A stretch of DNA of 64,000 nt from Streptomyces humicola (GTDB lineage Bacteria; Actinomycetota; Actinomycetes; Streptomycetales; Streptomycetaceae): NCBI RefSeq assembly GCF_024436035.1, contig NZ_JANFNG010000001.1, positions 141,689 through 205,688 on the forward strand. Direction: 5' to 3'. The translations under genes were made by a program, and so were the position numbers. This document shows, piece by piece, positions 24,887-33,087 of this stretch. Below the pieces are notes generated by a model that was not told where the DNA came from, ran no database searches, and saw only the letters and a program-made list of their open reading frames with translations. The first letter of the stretch is position 1. Each line of letters begins with the position of its first letter.

Positions 24887-26205
24887 GCCAGCTCCAGCCG
24901 GACCGGCAGTTTCTTCAGCCCGCCGACGAAGTTCGTCACCACGCACTTGCGCCGGCCGGTCACCTGAACGCTCTTGATGAGCGGCAGCAGCTCCTCGAAC
25001 ATGATGCGCAGCTCCAGCTTGGCGAGGTGCTGGCCGATGCACATGTGCGGGCCGTAGCCGAATGCGATCTGCTTGTTGGGCCTGCGGTCCAGCCGGAACA
25101 CCTCAGGGTCGCCGAACACCTCGGCGTCCCGGTTGGCCGACTGATACAGCAGCATGAATCGGTCGCCCTTTCGGATCTCCCGCCCGCGCAAGGTGTAGTC
25201 CTGAGTCGCCATGCGGGTGAACTGCTTGACGGGGGACACCCACCGCAGACCCTCGGTGACCAGGTCAGGGATCAACTCGGGGTGCTGCTGCGCCTTCGCG
25301 AGCTGGTCGGGGAACTGCGTGAGCGCCTCGATGGTGCCCGCCATCGTGCTGGAGGTGGTGTCGTGACCCGCGGTGGATATCGCGATGAACCAGCCGTAGG
25401 CGAATGTCTTGCGGTGGTACTCACCGTTGGCGTCGCGGGCCTGGGCGATGATGGTCGCCAGGTCGTCGCGGGGAGTCGCGCGACGGTCCTCGACCAGTTG
25501 GTCGAAGTAGGCGTAGAAGTCGTTGATCGCGGCCGACCACTGCTGGGCTGCGGCCTCCGCGGTCAGCGGCTCGACGTCATCCCGCTGCGCGTCGGGATCG
25601 GCGGTGCCGAAGAAGTCCTGCGTCAGCGCCATCATGCGCGGTTCGTCCTCCTCGGGGACACCGAAGAGGCTCATGATCACGTGCAGGGGGTAGTAGAGCG
25701 CGAAGTCCTGGACGAAGTCGATGTCGTTGGTGCCGCTGCGCAGGTGCCTGCCGATGGCCTCCTTCGCCAGCGTCCGGATGATGTCTTCCCACTTCTTGAG
25801 GTTGGTGGGCCGGAACCAGTCGTTGGCGATGTCCTTGATCTCGGTGTGCTCGGGCGGATCGAGGTAGGTCAGGGTGTCCAGAATGCGAAGGCTGCCGCCG
25901 GTGAGCTGCTTGGTGAAGGCATCGCCGGCCTGGTTCTGGAGGATCGGGTTGTGCGATCCGGGCTCGTCCCCACCCCCGCTGGTGAACACATGTGGCTGGC
26001 GCTCGATTTCCATGATGTCGGCGTGCTTGGTCACCAGCCACACGGGGTCGTAGCCCTCGACGTGGGCCTGGCCCAGCGGGTTGTTCTCCCGCAGCCACCG
26101 GTAGGCCTCGAACAACGGGCCGTCGTCGCGGTGTCCCTCCGGCAGCACGACCCGCCGGGCGATCTCGTCCGGGATCGGGCGGCTCAGTTCGGGCGTGGTG
26201 GTCAT
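24883..26205 (-). CDS. cytochrome P450, CYP108 (P450terp)-like
   Basis: A 440-residue soluble bacterial P450. The I-helix oxygen-binding motif AGHDTTSS is near residue 279, ExxR occurs in VTEGLRW (E318, R321), and the heme ligand is C389 in [12 protein letters not shown]. Long blocks such as [20 protein letters not shown] and LTQDFFG closely recall P450terp (CYP108A1), which hydroxylates the ring methyl of alpha-terpineol; the comparison is from memory. It is first in the minus-strand operon with its reductase, ferredoxin, alcohol and aldehyde dehydrogenases. GGAGGG precedes the ATG, and a perfect inverted repeat lies 33 bases upstream. Confidence 0.88.
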   Translation of the reverse strand: MTTTPELSRPIPDEIARRVVLPEGHRDDGPLFEAYRWLRENNPLGQAHVEGYDPVWLVTKHADIMEIERQPHVFTSGGGDEPGSHNPILQNQAGDAFTKQLTGGSLRILDTLTYLDPPEHTEIKDIANDWFRPTNLKKWEDIIRTLAKEAIGRHLRSGTNDIDFVQDFALYYPLHVIMSLFGVPEEDEPRMMALTQDFFGTADPDAQRDDVEPLTAEAAAQQWSAAINDFYAYFDQLVEDRRATPRDDLATIIAQARDANGEYHRKTFAYGWFIAISTAGHDTTSSTMAGTIEALTQFPDQLAKAQQHPELIPDLVTEGLRWVSPVKQFTRMATQDYTLRGREIRKGDRFMLLYQSANRDAEVFGDPEVFRLDRRPNKQIAFGYGPHMCIGQHLAKLELRIMFEELLPLIKSVQVTGRRKCVVTNFVGGLKKLPVRLELA

Positions 26206-26237
26206 GACATTCCCTCCGAAAGGTGGCGTCGTCGCAG

Positions 26238-26264
26238 GTGGTGGTCCAATCTTTGGACCACCAC
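26238..26264. promoter_or_regulatory. 27-bp perfect inverted repeat upstream of the P450 operon
   Basis: The arms GTGGTGGTCCAA and TTGGACCACCAC (12 bases each, spacer TCT) lie 33 bases before the P450 start codon and 73 bases after the end of the LuxR-type gene. As an operator it would regulate the terp-like operon. As a hairpin it could end the regulator transcript, but no U-run follows. The half-site TGGTCC resembles the half-site of the island-wide element with wider spacing. Confidence 0.6.
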
Positions 26265-26336
26265 GATGAGTCGTGAATCACCCTCGGGGGAGAGTTTTCT
26301 CTACCCTGTGCCTCTCCCGGTCGGCCTCTCCGGGTC

Positions 26337-27527
26337 TCATCGGCTCCGTTGCATCACTGCGTGGTAGCGCGCGGTGGCCTCGGCACGGTTGGCGACGCCG
26401 AGCTTGCGCAGCACGTTCTTGACGTGCGTCTTTACGGTTCCGGGGGAGACGAAGAGCTCTGCGGCGATCTGGCTGTTGGTCTCCCCGCAGACGAGGTGCC
26501 GGAGCACTTCGAGCTCGCGGCGCGTCAATTCCGCGAACGGGCCCTCGAACCGGCGCAGCGGATCATCCGGGCGGGACTGCTCGGGTCGCGGTGCCGGCAC
26601 GTCGCACCCAAGGTACCCGTTGATGAGATCGCCCACCGAGCGGGCCTGGTCCTGCAACTGCCGCCGAATCCCGTCGAGTTGCTCGAAGCACACCAGGCGC
26701 TCGAACACACAGCCCAGCCCTTCGGCGAACAGACCGAGCAACCGCCGGTCGAACTCGTCCACGCGGTCGGTATCCACCTGCTGGTCGGCGTGCAGCAGGC
26801 CGACGACCTCGCCGTGCCCGACCAGCGGGGCGACCACGTAGTCCCTGGTCCTGGCCAGGTTGATCAGCCGGTGGTGTACCCCCGGGTTGTGCTGCGCGTC
26901 CTCGACGAGCACCGGGGTCCGCTTGCGGACCACCTCGGTCTCCGGCAACTCCCTTCCGAGCTGCCCGGGGATGGCGGTACCCAGCCGGACGAGATCGTGC
27001 GCCAGTTGGGAATCGGCGTGAACGAACGCCGAGCGGGGGCTCCAGTTCGGCCCGGACAGACGGCAGAACAGCGAGCGCTTGTAGCCCAGGCGGTTGATCT
27101 CGACCGGTACCTGCTCGACCAGGTCCTCCAGGGAGGTTGCCGCCCGCAGCCGGGACAGGCAGCGGTGCAGGTCGGTGATGGCGGCCGATCTCGCGTTGAG
27201 CCTGCTGTCCCGGATCGCGGCGAGCGTGCCGCTCAGGAGGGCCAGTGTCGCCGCCAACTGCCCTCCGGCGGAGCCTCCGCCGGCATCGCCCCATGCCGCC
27301 AGCTTGCGCAGCGCGACGTGTTCCGCCGCCCGCAGCGCGGACTCGGCCGAATGGAGGTCACGGGGCCCGGTCTCCGTCGCGAGGCCCGGCTCCCCGGTCA
27401 GGGTCGCGACAATGTCAAGAATGTCCCGGGACCGCCGCAGCAACTCGTCGGCCGGCTCAAGACCGTGCCACCGCGGTTGCTCGTCGTGGCCGCGACGCAC
27501 GGGGCCGCGTCGAACGTCATCGTTCAT
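26337..27527 (-). CDS. GAF-LuxR transcriptional regulator 1
   Basis: A 396-residue one-component regulator. The central region (about residues 120-300) is GAF-like, with VPVEINRLGYKRSLFCRLSG and VVGLLHADQQVD. The C terminus is a clear LuxR helix-turn-helix: LTRRELEVLRHLVCGETN, IAAELFVSPGTVKTHVKNVL and RKLGVANRAEA. There is no receiver domain, so it probably senses a small ligand directly. ATG 27527 is preferred over GTG 27533 because GGAGG lies 8 bases upstream. It sits just upstream of the P450 operon on the same strand and is a paralog of the regulator at 60071 beside the ring-cleavage genes. Each likely controls its neighbours. Confidence 0.8.
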   Translation of the reverse strand: MNDDVRRGPVRRGHDEQPRWHGLEPADELLRRSRDILDIVATLTGEPGLATETGPRDLHSAESALRAAEHVALRKLAAWGDAGGGSAGGQLAATLALLSGTLAAIRDSRLNARSAAITDLHRCLSRLRAATSLEDLVEQVPVEINRLGYKRSLFCRLSGPNWSPRSAFVHADSQLAHDLVRLGTAIPGQLGRELPETEVVRKRTPVLVEDAQHNPGVHHRLINLARTRDYVVAPLVGHGEVVGLLHADQQVDTDRVDEFDRRLLGLFAEGLGCVFERLVCFEQLDGIRRQLQDQARSVGDLINGYLGCDVPAPRPEQSRPDDPLRRFEGPFAELTRRELEVLRHLVCGETNSQIAAELFVSPGTVKTHVKNVLRKLGVANRAEATARYHAVMQRSR

Positions 27528-27816
27528 GGCCACCGCCTCCGCTCGCCCTCGTGCGAGGGTATCAACGGCTCATTTCCGTTCCATTGTCTCGTCCCGAAGC
27601 ACGCCGGCCTTTGCCCTGTGGGGAGAAGCGTTCGGGCAACGGCCTCGCGCGCAGGGCCGGTCTCGGTGTGAACGCGGCGGCGCGCCGTCCGAGGCCAGGC
27701 GATCCCGGGTTCGTGGTTGGGCGTCCGCGGCACCGGTTGTGGCAGTCGTGACGTTGTGCTGCCGGGTCGTCGTTCGGCCCTGATCAGGGGTGTGGGGTGG
27801 TGGGATGTTAGGCGGG

Positions 27817-29520
27817 TTACGAGATGTCTGTGGTTTGGTCGATCTTGTGGGCGATGTCTTGTCGGAGGAGGTGTTTTTGGATCTTTCCGGTGGCGGTCAT
27901 GGGCATGGTGTCGAGGATTTCGAGTCGCTCCGGGGTTTTCTGGATGGCGACTCCCTTGTCGTGGAGGTAGTGCTTGAGTGAGGTGAGGGTGGGGGGGCTG
28001 GTTGGGTCGGTGGGGACGATGTAGCAGCAGAGGCGTTCGCCGAGGCGTTGGTCGGGCATGCCCACGGCTGCTGCGGCGCGGATGGCCGGGTGGGCGGTGA
28101 GGAGGTCTTCGATTTCTCGGACGCTGATGTTCATGCCGCCGCGGATGACGATGTCTTTGGTGCGTCCGGTGACGCGGACGTATCCGTGGTGGTCCATGGT
28201 GCCCAGGTCGCCGGAGCGGGAGTATCCGTCGGGGGTGCACAGTTCGGCGGTTTCTTCGGGGCAGTTGAGGTAGCCGAGCATGTGGGAGGGGCCGCGGTAG
28301 GCGATGTCGCCTTCTGTGCCGGCTGTGAGCTTGTTGCCGTGTTCGTCGACGATGCGCACGTCGCTGAAGGGTTGTGCGGCGCCGTCGGAGGTCAGGGCGC
28401 GTTCGGGGTTGTCGTGGACGGTGCAGGTGGTGGTGGTGAGGTTCTCGCTGCGGCCGTAGAGGCTGAGGATCTTGGTGCCGGGCAGGAGGGTGCGTGCCCG
28501 CTCGACGACGGCCCGGGGGATGGGGGCACCGGCTGAGACCCATACCCGCAGGCTGGAGGCGTCGTGCCGGTGTGGGTCGTAGGTGTCCAGGAGCATTTGG
28601 ATGAAGGTGGTGGCGGTGACGCTGACCGAGCAGCGGTACTGGGCGATCTCGGCGAGTCCTCGGGCCGGGTCCCATTCGGGCATGACGTGGGTGGCTGCAC
28701 CGTGGAGGAGGGGTAGCAGGATGCTGGTGACCAGCCCGGTGGTGTGGGTGATGGGGGAGGGGCCGAACTGGACGTCGTTTTCGGTGTAGGCGAAGGCGGT
28801 GCCGAGCGTGCGTGCGCCGGACGAGTAGGTGTTGAAGGTGTGGACGCAGCCTTTGGGCCGGGCTGTGGTGCCCGAGGTGTAGACGATGACGAAGGGGTCG
28901 TCGGCGGTGACGGGTGTGGCGAGTTCGGCGTGTGTGGAGGCAGGGTCGACGTCGGCGGTCGCGGCGGTGAAACTGAGGATAGTGGTTTGGTCGCCGACGG
29001 CCTGGCCGTGGGCGGCCGCTGTCGAGGCTGCCTCGTCGTCACGCGCCACCACGATCGAGCGCAGCATGGGTCGGGTGCGTGCCAGCGCGCGGTACATCTG
29101 CAGGTAGTCGAACCCCTTGAAGACGGAGGGTATGACGACGGTGCTGACCTCGGCGTCGTCGAGGACGTGTCCGACTTCGTCCCGGCGGTAGATCGGCATG
29201 ATCGGGACCATGATGGCGCCGAGTCGGGCGACGGCGGCGGTGATGAGGGCGAACTCGGCCCAGTTGGGCAGTTGCACGGCGATCCGGTCGCCGGGTCGTA
29301 CGCCCAGGGTGCGCAGGCCGGCGGCGAGGCGGAGGGAGTCCTCGTGGAGAGCCCGGTAGCTGATCGAGGTGGTGCCGTCGGTGATGAAGGTCTTGGTGCC
29401 GAGCCTGGCGGACTGGCGGGCCAGGATGTCTGAGAGCGTCTCTGGAGTCCAGCAGCCCGAGGCGTAGTACTCCTTGATGTCGGCGGCCGAGTAGCGGTCG
29501 TTGACGGTGGGGATCTTCAT
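27817..29520 (-). CDS. AMP-dependent CoA ligase, cyclohexanecarboxylate-CoA ligase-like
   Basis: A 567-residue adenylate-forming ligase. It has VYTSGTTARPKGCVHTF, the A5 motif LYGRSENLTTTTC, the hinge SRSGDLGTMDHHGYVRVTGR, IVIRGGMNISVREIEDLL and the catalytic lysine in MPMTATGKIQKHLL. Segments PIMPIYRRDEVGHVL and VFKGFDYLQMYRAL are ones I associate with AliA-type cyclohexanecarboxylate-CoA ligases. ATG 29520 begins the conserved region; upstream open frame is non-coding in character. The promoter at 29611-29639 carries the shared operator. It would activate the ring acid produced by the P450/alcohol/aldehyde dehydrogenase set. It stops in TAA. Confidence 0.8.
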   Translation of the reverse strand: MKIPTVNDRYSAADIKEYYASGCWTPETLSDILARQSARLGTKTFITDGTTSISYRALHEDSLRLAAGLRTLGVRPGDRIAVQLPNWAEFALITAAVARLGAIMVPIMPIYRRDEVGHVLDDAEVSTVVIPSVFKGFDYLQMYRALARTRPMLRSIVVARDDEAASTAAAHGQAVGDQTTILSFTAATADVDPASTHAELATPVTADDPFVIVYTSGTTARPKGCVHTFNTYSSGARTLGTAFAYTENDVQFGPSPITHTTGLVTSILLPLLHGAATHVMPEWDPARGLAEIAQYRCSVSVTATTFIQMLLDTYDPHRHDASSLRVWVSAGAPIPRAVVERARTLLPGTKILSLYGRSENLTTTTCTVHDNPERALTSDGAAQPFSDVRIVDEHGNKLTAGTEGDIAYRGPSHMLGYLNCPEETAELCTPDGYSRSGDLGTMDHHGYVRVTGRTKDIVIRGGMNISVREIEDLLTAHPAIRAAAAVGMPDQRLGERLCCYIVPTDPTSPPTLTSLKHYLHDKGVAIQKTPERLEILDTMPMTATGKIQKHLLRQDIAHKIDQTTDIS

Positions 29521-29985
29521 CGATGGCCGTCCTGGGTCGTGGGGCTGCGGCAGCGCCGAACTCGGAACGAGGTGACAGCGGCGAGCGCGGCTGTCCGCCT
29601 TTCGGCCTGAAGTATGCAATGGTCTGGCCAAAAGGACAATGGTTCGCGCACCGTACCGCGACACGGTCAGCCGGCCCCGCACGGTGGCCACTGCGGGTGA
29701 AGCTACACACTTCGATGGTTACGTACAAAAGGTGAACAGCCCGTCTGATGCGAGCGCTCGGCGGCCTCCCCCACGAGCACCGGTGGTGTTCGACGTGCGC
29801 GGACGAGGTTTCCGGTGGGGACCACGTCAGCACTGCAGGACCCGGAGAGACCTGATGGCCGTCAGACCGCGGTGAGCCGTACGAGAGAAGCGAGCACCTC
29901 GTTCGGGAGATGGCACGAGCCGGCGCCGCCAATAGCCTCGGGCAAGGACCGTTGTAGCGGTAGCGCAGGGACGCAAGGAGGAACC
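29521..29985. other. 465-base divergent control region
   Basis: This gap separates the CoA ligase (minus) from the second P450 (plus). It holds a minus-strand promoter with an operator (29611-29639) for the ligase. No convincing protein-coding frame or RNA gene is seen. The P450 presumably has a promoter in the right half, but no near-consensus hexamer pair stands out there. Confidence 0.6.
29611..29639 (-). promoter_or_regulatory. Ligase promoter with operator in the spacer
   Basis: On the minus strand TTGTCC (29634-29639) and CATACT (29611-29616) are separated by exactly 17 bases. The palindromic TGGCCAGACCA (29620-29630; TGGTCTGGCCA on the plus strand) fills the spacer. A bound regulator would exclude RNA polymerase. 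The CoA ligase starts at 29520. Confidence 0.55.
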
Positions 29986-31293
29986 ATGACGAGCACTTCA
30001 AGCGCGGCACAGAACACGCGCGTACCAGACGATATCGCGCAGGCTGTGGTGTTGCCGGAGTCCTACGGCAACGAAACGGAGATCACGTATCCGGCGTTCG
30101 CTTGGCTTCGCCAGAACATGCCGGTCGGTCAGGCGTTCGTCGAGGGTTACGATCCGCTGTGGCTGATCACCAAGTTCGACGACATCATGACCGTCGAGAA
30201 GAACCACTCGCTGTTCAACGCCACGATGAACAATCCGATTCTCAACACTCAGGCGGGTGACACGTTCCTGCGCTCGCTGACTCCGGATGGTTCGATTCGC
30301 TACCTCGACGCGCTCCCGTTCCTCGACCCGCCGGAGCACACTCAGATCAAGGCCGCGACGAGCAACTGGTTCACGCCGAAGAACGTGGCCAAGTACACCG
30401 AACGCATTCGCGAGATCGCCAGGGAGGACGTCGAAAAGCTGCTCAGCTATGACGGTGAGTGCGACTGGGCGGCCGACTTCGCGCTGTACTACCCCCTCCG
30501 GGTGATCCTGGGCCTGTTCGGCATCCCCCAGGAGGACCTCGGTCTGATGTTGAAGCTGACCCAGGACTTCTTCGGCGCGAACGATCCGGACGAGAAGCGG
30601 GACGACATCGAGGTCAGCCCCGAGGCGGCCGCCCGCCAATTCCAGGCGGCCTTCGCCGACTTCTTCGCCTACTTCGACCAGTTCACCGAGGACCGACGGG
30701 CCAACCCCAAGGACGACCTCATGTCGGTCATCGCGAACGCCAAGGTCGACGGCGAGTTCCTGTCGCGCGGCATCGTCAACGGAAGCTACCTTCAGGTCGC
30801 CACCGCCGGGCACGACACCACTTCGTCGACGATCTCCGCCGCCGCGTTGGCCATGGCCCGCAACCCTGACCAGTGGCAGAAGGTGCGCGAGGACCACTCG
30901 CTCATCCCGAAGATGGTCGATGAGGCGGTGCGCTGGGGCTCGCCGGTCAAGCACTTCATGCGCAGCGCGTCGGAAGACACCGTGCTTCACGGGGTGCAGA
31001 TCAAGAAGGGCGAGCGCGTGATGCTGAACTACCCTTCAGGCAACAGGGACGAGGACTACTTCACCAACGCAAACGAGTTCGACCTGGAGCGTTCGCCGAA
31101 CAAGCACCTCGGCTTCGGATTCGGTGGCCACATGTGCATCGGGCAGCACATCGCCAGGCTGGAGATGAACATCCTCTTCGAGGAGCTTCTCCCCAAGATC
31201 AGGAAAATTGAGCTGGTCGGCGAGCCCAAGCCGATCAAGACGAACTTCGTCTCCAGCTACAAGAGCCTGCCTGTCAGGTTCACCAAGGCCTGA
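29986..31293 (+). CDS. cytochrome P450, second CYP108-like enzyme
   Basis: A 435-residue P450 paralogous to the one at 24883. Key motifs are AGHDTTSST in the I-helix, ExxR in VDEAVRW, and the heme ligand C384 in FGFGGHMCIGQH. Blocks FALYYPLRVILGLFGIPQED, LKLTQDFFG and LDPPEHTQIKAA again recall P450terp. AAGGAGGA is an excellent ribosome-binding site 6 bases before ATG 29986. Electron-transfer genes of a different type ([3Fe-4S] ferredoxin plus reductase) converge on it from the right. It may hydroxylate a different position or a different terpenoid from the first P450. Confidence 0.88.
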   Translation: MTSTSSAAQNTRVPDDIAQAVVLPESYGNETEITYPAFAWLRQNMPVGQAFVEGYDPLWLITKFDDIMTVEKNHSLFNATMNNPILNTQAGDTFLRSLTPDGSIRYLDALPFLDPPEHTQIKAATSNWFTPKNVAKYTERIREIAREDVEKLLSYDGECDWAADFALYYPLRVILGLFGIPQEDLGLMLKLTQDFFGANDPDEKRDDIEVSPEAAARQFQAAFADFFAYFDQFTEDRRANPKDDLMSVIANAKVDGEFLSRGIVNGSYLQVATAGHDTTSSTISAAALAMARNPDQWQKVREDHSLIPKMVDEAVRWGSPVKHFMRSASEDTVLHGVQIKKGERVMLNYPSGNRDEDYFTNANEFDLERSPNKHLGFGFGGHMCIGQHIARLEMNILFEELLPKIRKIELVGEPKPIKTNFVSSYKSLPVRFTKA

Positions 31294-31304
31294 CCAAAGG
31301 CGGC

Positions 31305-31334
31305 GGCCCCGGAGACCTTGCGGTATCCGGGGCC
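31305..31334. terminator. Perfect 9-bp hairpin between convergent P450 and reductase genes
   Basis: GGCCCCGGA (31305-31313) and TCCGGGGCC (31326-31334) pair perfectly around a 12-base loop, 11 bases after the P450 stop. This is probably a terminator for the P450 transcript, perhaps bidirectional. Confidence 0.55.
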
Positions 31335-31364
31335 GATCGCATTGTCGCGAAATTGCGGTTCCTG

Positions 31365-31406
31365 TCAGTTCCGCACCTTCTCCTCTCAGTTCCGCACCTT
31401 CTCCTC
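31365..31406 (-). repeat. 21-bp perfect tandem duplication of the reductase gene end
   Basis: On the minus strand the last seven codons of the reductase, GAGGAGAAGGTGCGGAACTGA, are repeated immediately downstream. Codons for EEKVRN plus the stop therefore occur twice in frame. Unit one (coding) is 31386-31406 and unit two is 31365-31385. The duplicate gives a ready spare stop codon and looks like a recent slippage event. Confidence 0.85.
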
Positions 31407-32603
31407 GGCGAATTCTACAGCCTCCTGCCAGCTGGCCCGGCTCGCAATCATTCGCCGCAACTTCATGATCAGGGTCGGGCGGTTCACCGTAAGTGCGGCG
31501 ACCAACCTGTCTGCCTTCCTGTACAGCGCAAGCAACTTGCCGTCTTCCCACTCCTTGTCGACGACCTGGATGTCGTCCGCGTGGGGCTCGCCCACAAACT
31601 GGATACGGCTGTCGTACCAGTCCGACCAGAAGTACGGGACAGTGTCATATGGCTTCGCATCGTCCAAGCTGAGAGCGTTGCGCGCAGCCAGCGACCCCTG
31701 CTCGGCGGCACTCGTCCAGTGCTCCAGTCGCAGACGCCCACGGAACAGGTCGCTGATCCAGTGACAGACGTCTCCCGCGGCGTACACACCCGGTGCGTTG
31801 ACCGCCAGCGTGCTATCGCAGAGAACGCCCTTGTCACGGGGGTCGAGGTCGATTCCGCTGCCCTCCAGCCACCCCGTACACGGTGCAGCCCCGATGCCTA
31901 CCACGACCAGATCGGCCGGGATCTCGGCGCCGTTGGTGAGCACGACGCTCTCGGCCGAACCGCTTCCGTCGATGCGTTGCACCCCCGCACCCAGGCGGAG
32001 ATCGACACCCTGGCGACGGTGCAACTCCGCTAGGAGGCCCCCCATTTCGGAGCCCACCGAACGCGTGAGCGGCACTGTTGCCGCCTCGACGAGGGTGACG
32101 GGCAGGCCGCGCTTCCGGGCGGCGGACGCGACCTCCGATCCGATGAAGCCGGCTCCGACGATGACCGTGCGGGCTCCCGCGTCCAGCGCTTCACGCACCG
32201 ACCTCGCGTCGTCGAGCGTGCGCAGAGCGTGGACGCCGCGAAGTCCGGCCGTGTCGGGGAGCGTACGCGCCTGCGCCCCCGTCGCGATGACGAGGGCGGA
32301 GTAGGACACCTCTTCGTCGCCGAGACGGACGACGCGCTGCCGACAGTCGAGCCCGGTAGCGTACCGTCCGAGGCGCAGGTCGACGCCAAGCTCCTCACGG
32401 AGCGCCCGCTCGGCCCGGAAGACCGGATCCACCGGTTCCCCGGATGCGAGGAACTCCTTGGACAAGGGAGGCCGGTCGTAGGGGAGGTGCTCCTCGGCAC
32501 CGATGAGAGTGATCCTGCCGGAATATCCAAGCCTGCGCGCGGATTCGACCGCACGCAGTCCGGCCAGCGAAGCCCCTACGACGACCAGACCGTCTTTCTC
32601 CAT
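31386..32603 (-). CDS. FAD-dependent ferredoxin reductase (rhodocoxin-reductase-like)
   Basis: A 405-residue NAD(P)H-ferredoxin reductase. The FAD motif is LVVVGASLAGLRAVESARRLG, the NAD motif TVIVGAGFIGSEVASAARKRG, and GVYAAGDVCHW is the second FAD segment; the C-terminal domain contains YFWSDWYDSRIQFVG. The GASLAGLRAAE-type opening marks the branch that usually pairs with [3Fe-4S] ferredoxins and P450s in actinobacteria, and such a ferredoxin is the overlapping gene upstream (ATGA). The pair converges on the second P450 and probably supplies it with electrons. The gene ends in a 21-bp tandem repeat that includes the stop. Confidence 0.88.
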   Translation of the reverse strand: MEKDGLVVVGASLAGLRAVESARRLGYSGRITLIGAEEHLPYDRPPLSKEFLASGEPVDPVFRAERALREELGVDLRLGRYATGLDCRQRVVRLGDEEVSYSALVIATGAQARTLPDTAGLRGVHALRTLDDARSVREALDAGARTVIVGAGFIGSEVASAARKRGLPVTLVEAATVPLTRSVGSEMGGLLAELHRRQGVDLRLGAGVQRIDGSGSAESVVLTNGAEIPADLVVVGIGAAPCTGWLEGSGIDLDPRDKGVLCDSTLAVNAPGVYAAGDVCHWISDLFRGRLRLEHWTSAAEQGSLAARNALSLDDAKPYDTVPYFWSDWYDSRIQFVGEPHADDIQVVDKEWEDGKLLALYRKADRLVAALTVNRPTLIMKLRRMIASRASWQEAVEFAEEKVRN

Positions 32604-32797
32604 CAGTCCTCTTCGATCCGAAGAGCCTCAGTCGGGCAGCCCTCAACCGCCTCCCGGGCGGCTGAACAGAGACTGCCCTCGGGGCGCTCGTTCAGGATGA
32701 TCAGGGATCCGTCCTCCTGAACTTCGAACAATTCTGGCGCCAGAGACTCACAGACCCCCAGCGCGGTGCATTTACTACGGTCGACGGTAATTCTCAT
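32603..32797 (-). CDS. [3Fe-4S] ferredoxin, P450 partner
   Basis: A 64-residue ferredoxin. The ligands are C10, C16 and C54 in KCTALGVCESLAPELF and VEGCPTEALR. Position 13, where a [4Fe-4S] protein would carry a further Cys, is Leu/Gly context instead, so a single [3Fe-4S] cluster is expected. Such proteins (SuaB/FdxE type) donate electrons to actinobacterial P450s. The ATG at 32797 is chosen because the domain begins there; longer frame upstream is not family-like. It is the first gene of a two-gene unit with the reductase. Confidence 0.88.
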   Translation of the reverse strand: MRITVDRSKCTALGVCESLAPELFEVQEDGSLIILNERPEGSLCSAAREAVEGCPTEALRIEED

Positions 32798-33087
32798 GAG
32801 AAGTTCTCCAAATACTTCGCGGGGGAACGCCGACACCCAGCGGCTGCGCTCCAGCGTAAGGACGTGAAACCGGCGGCTCATCGTCCGTCGGCGGTGCTCT
32901 TTTCCCTCGAGTGGGAGACGTCGAGGCCTGCGCCCACCCTCTGACGCCGTTGCAGTGACGAGCCGCAGTAGCCGTCTCTCTCCCCCGCTGCGTCAGGGCA
33001 GGTCCGCTACGTCGTTGAATCGCGTCCTGTTGGGTGAGATGACTGAGGACTCTTGCGCGCTTGCGCCCTCCGGCGGGATCGGCCGCG

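Noticed and set aside
26238-26264. Reading the inverted repeat only as a rho-independent terminator of the LuxR gene
   Set aside because: No U-run follows on the transcribed strand, and its distance from the P450 start suits an operator; the terminator reading is kept only as an alternative.
27817-29520. Horizontal transfer of the CoA ligase because of a different base texture
   Set aside because: The region looks richer in G-T runs on the plus strand, but without a codon-usage calculation the difference from neighbours is not convincing, and it carries the shared operator.
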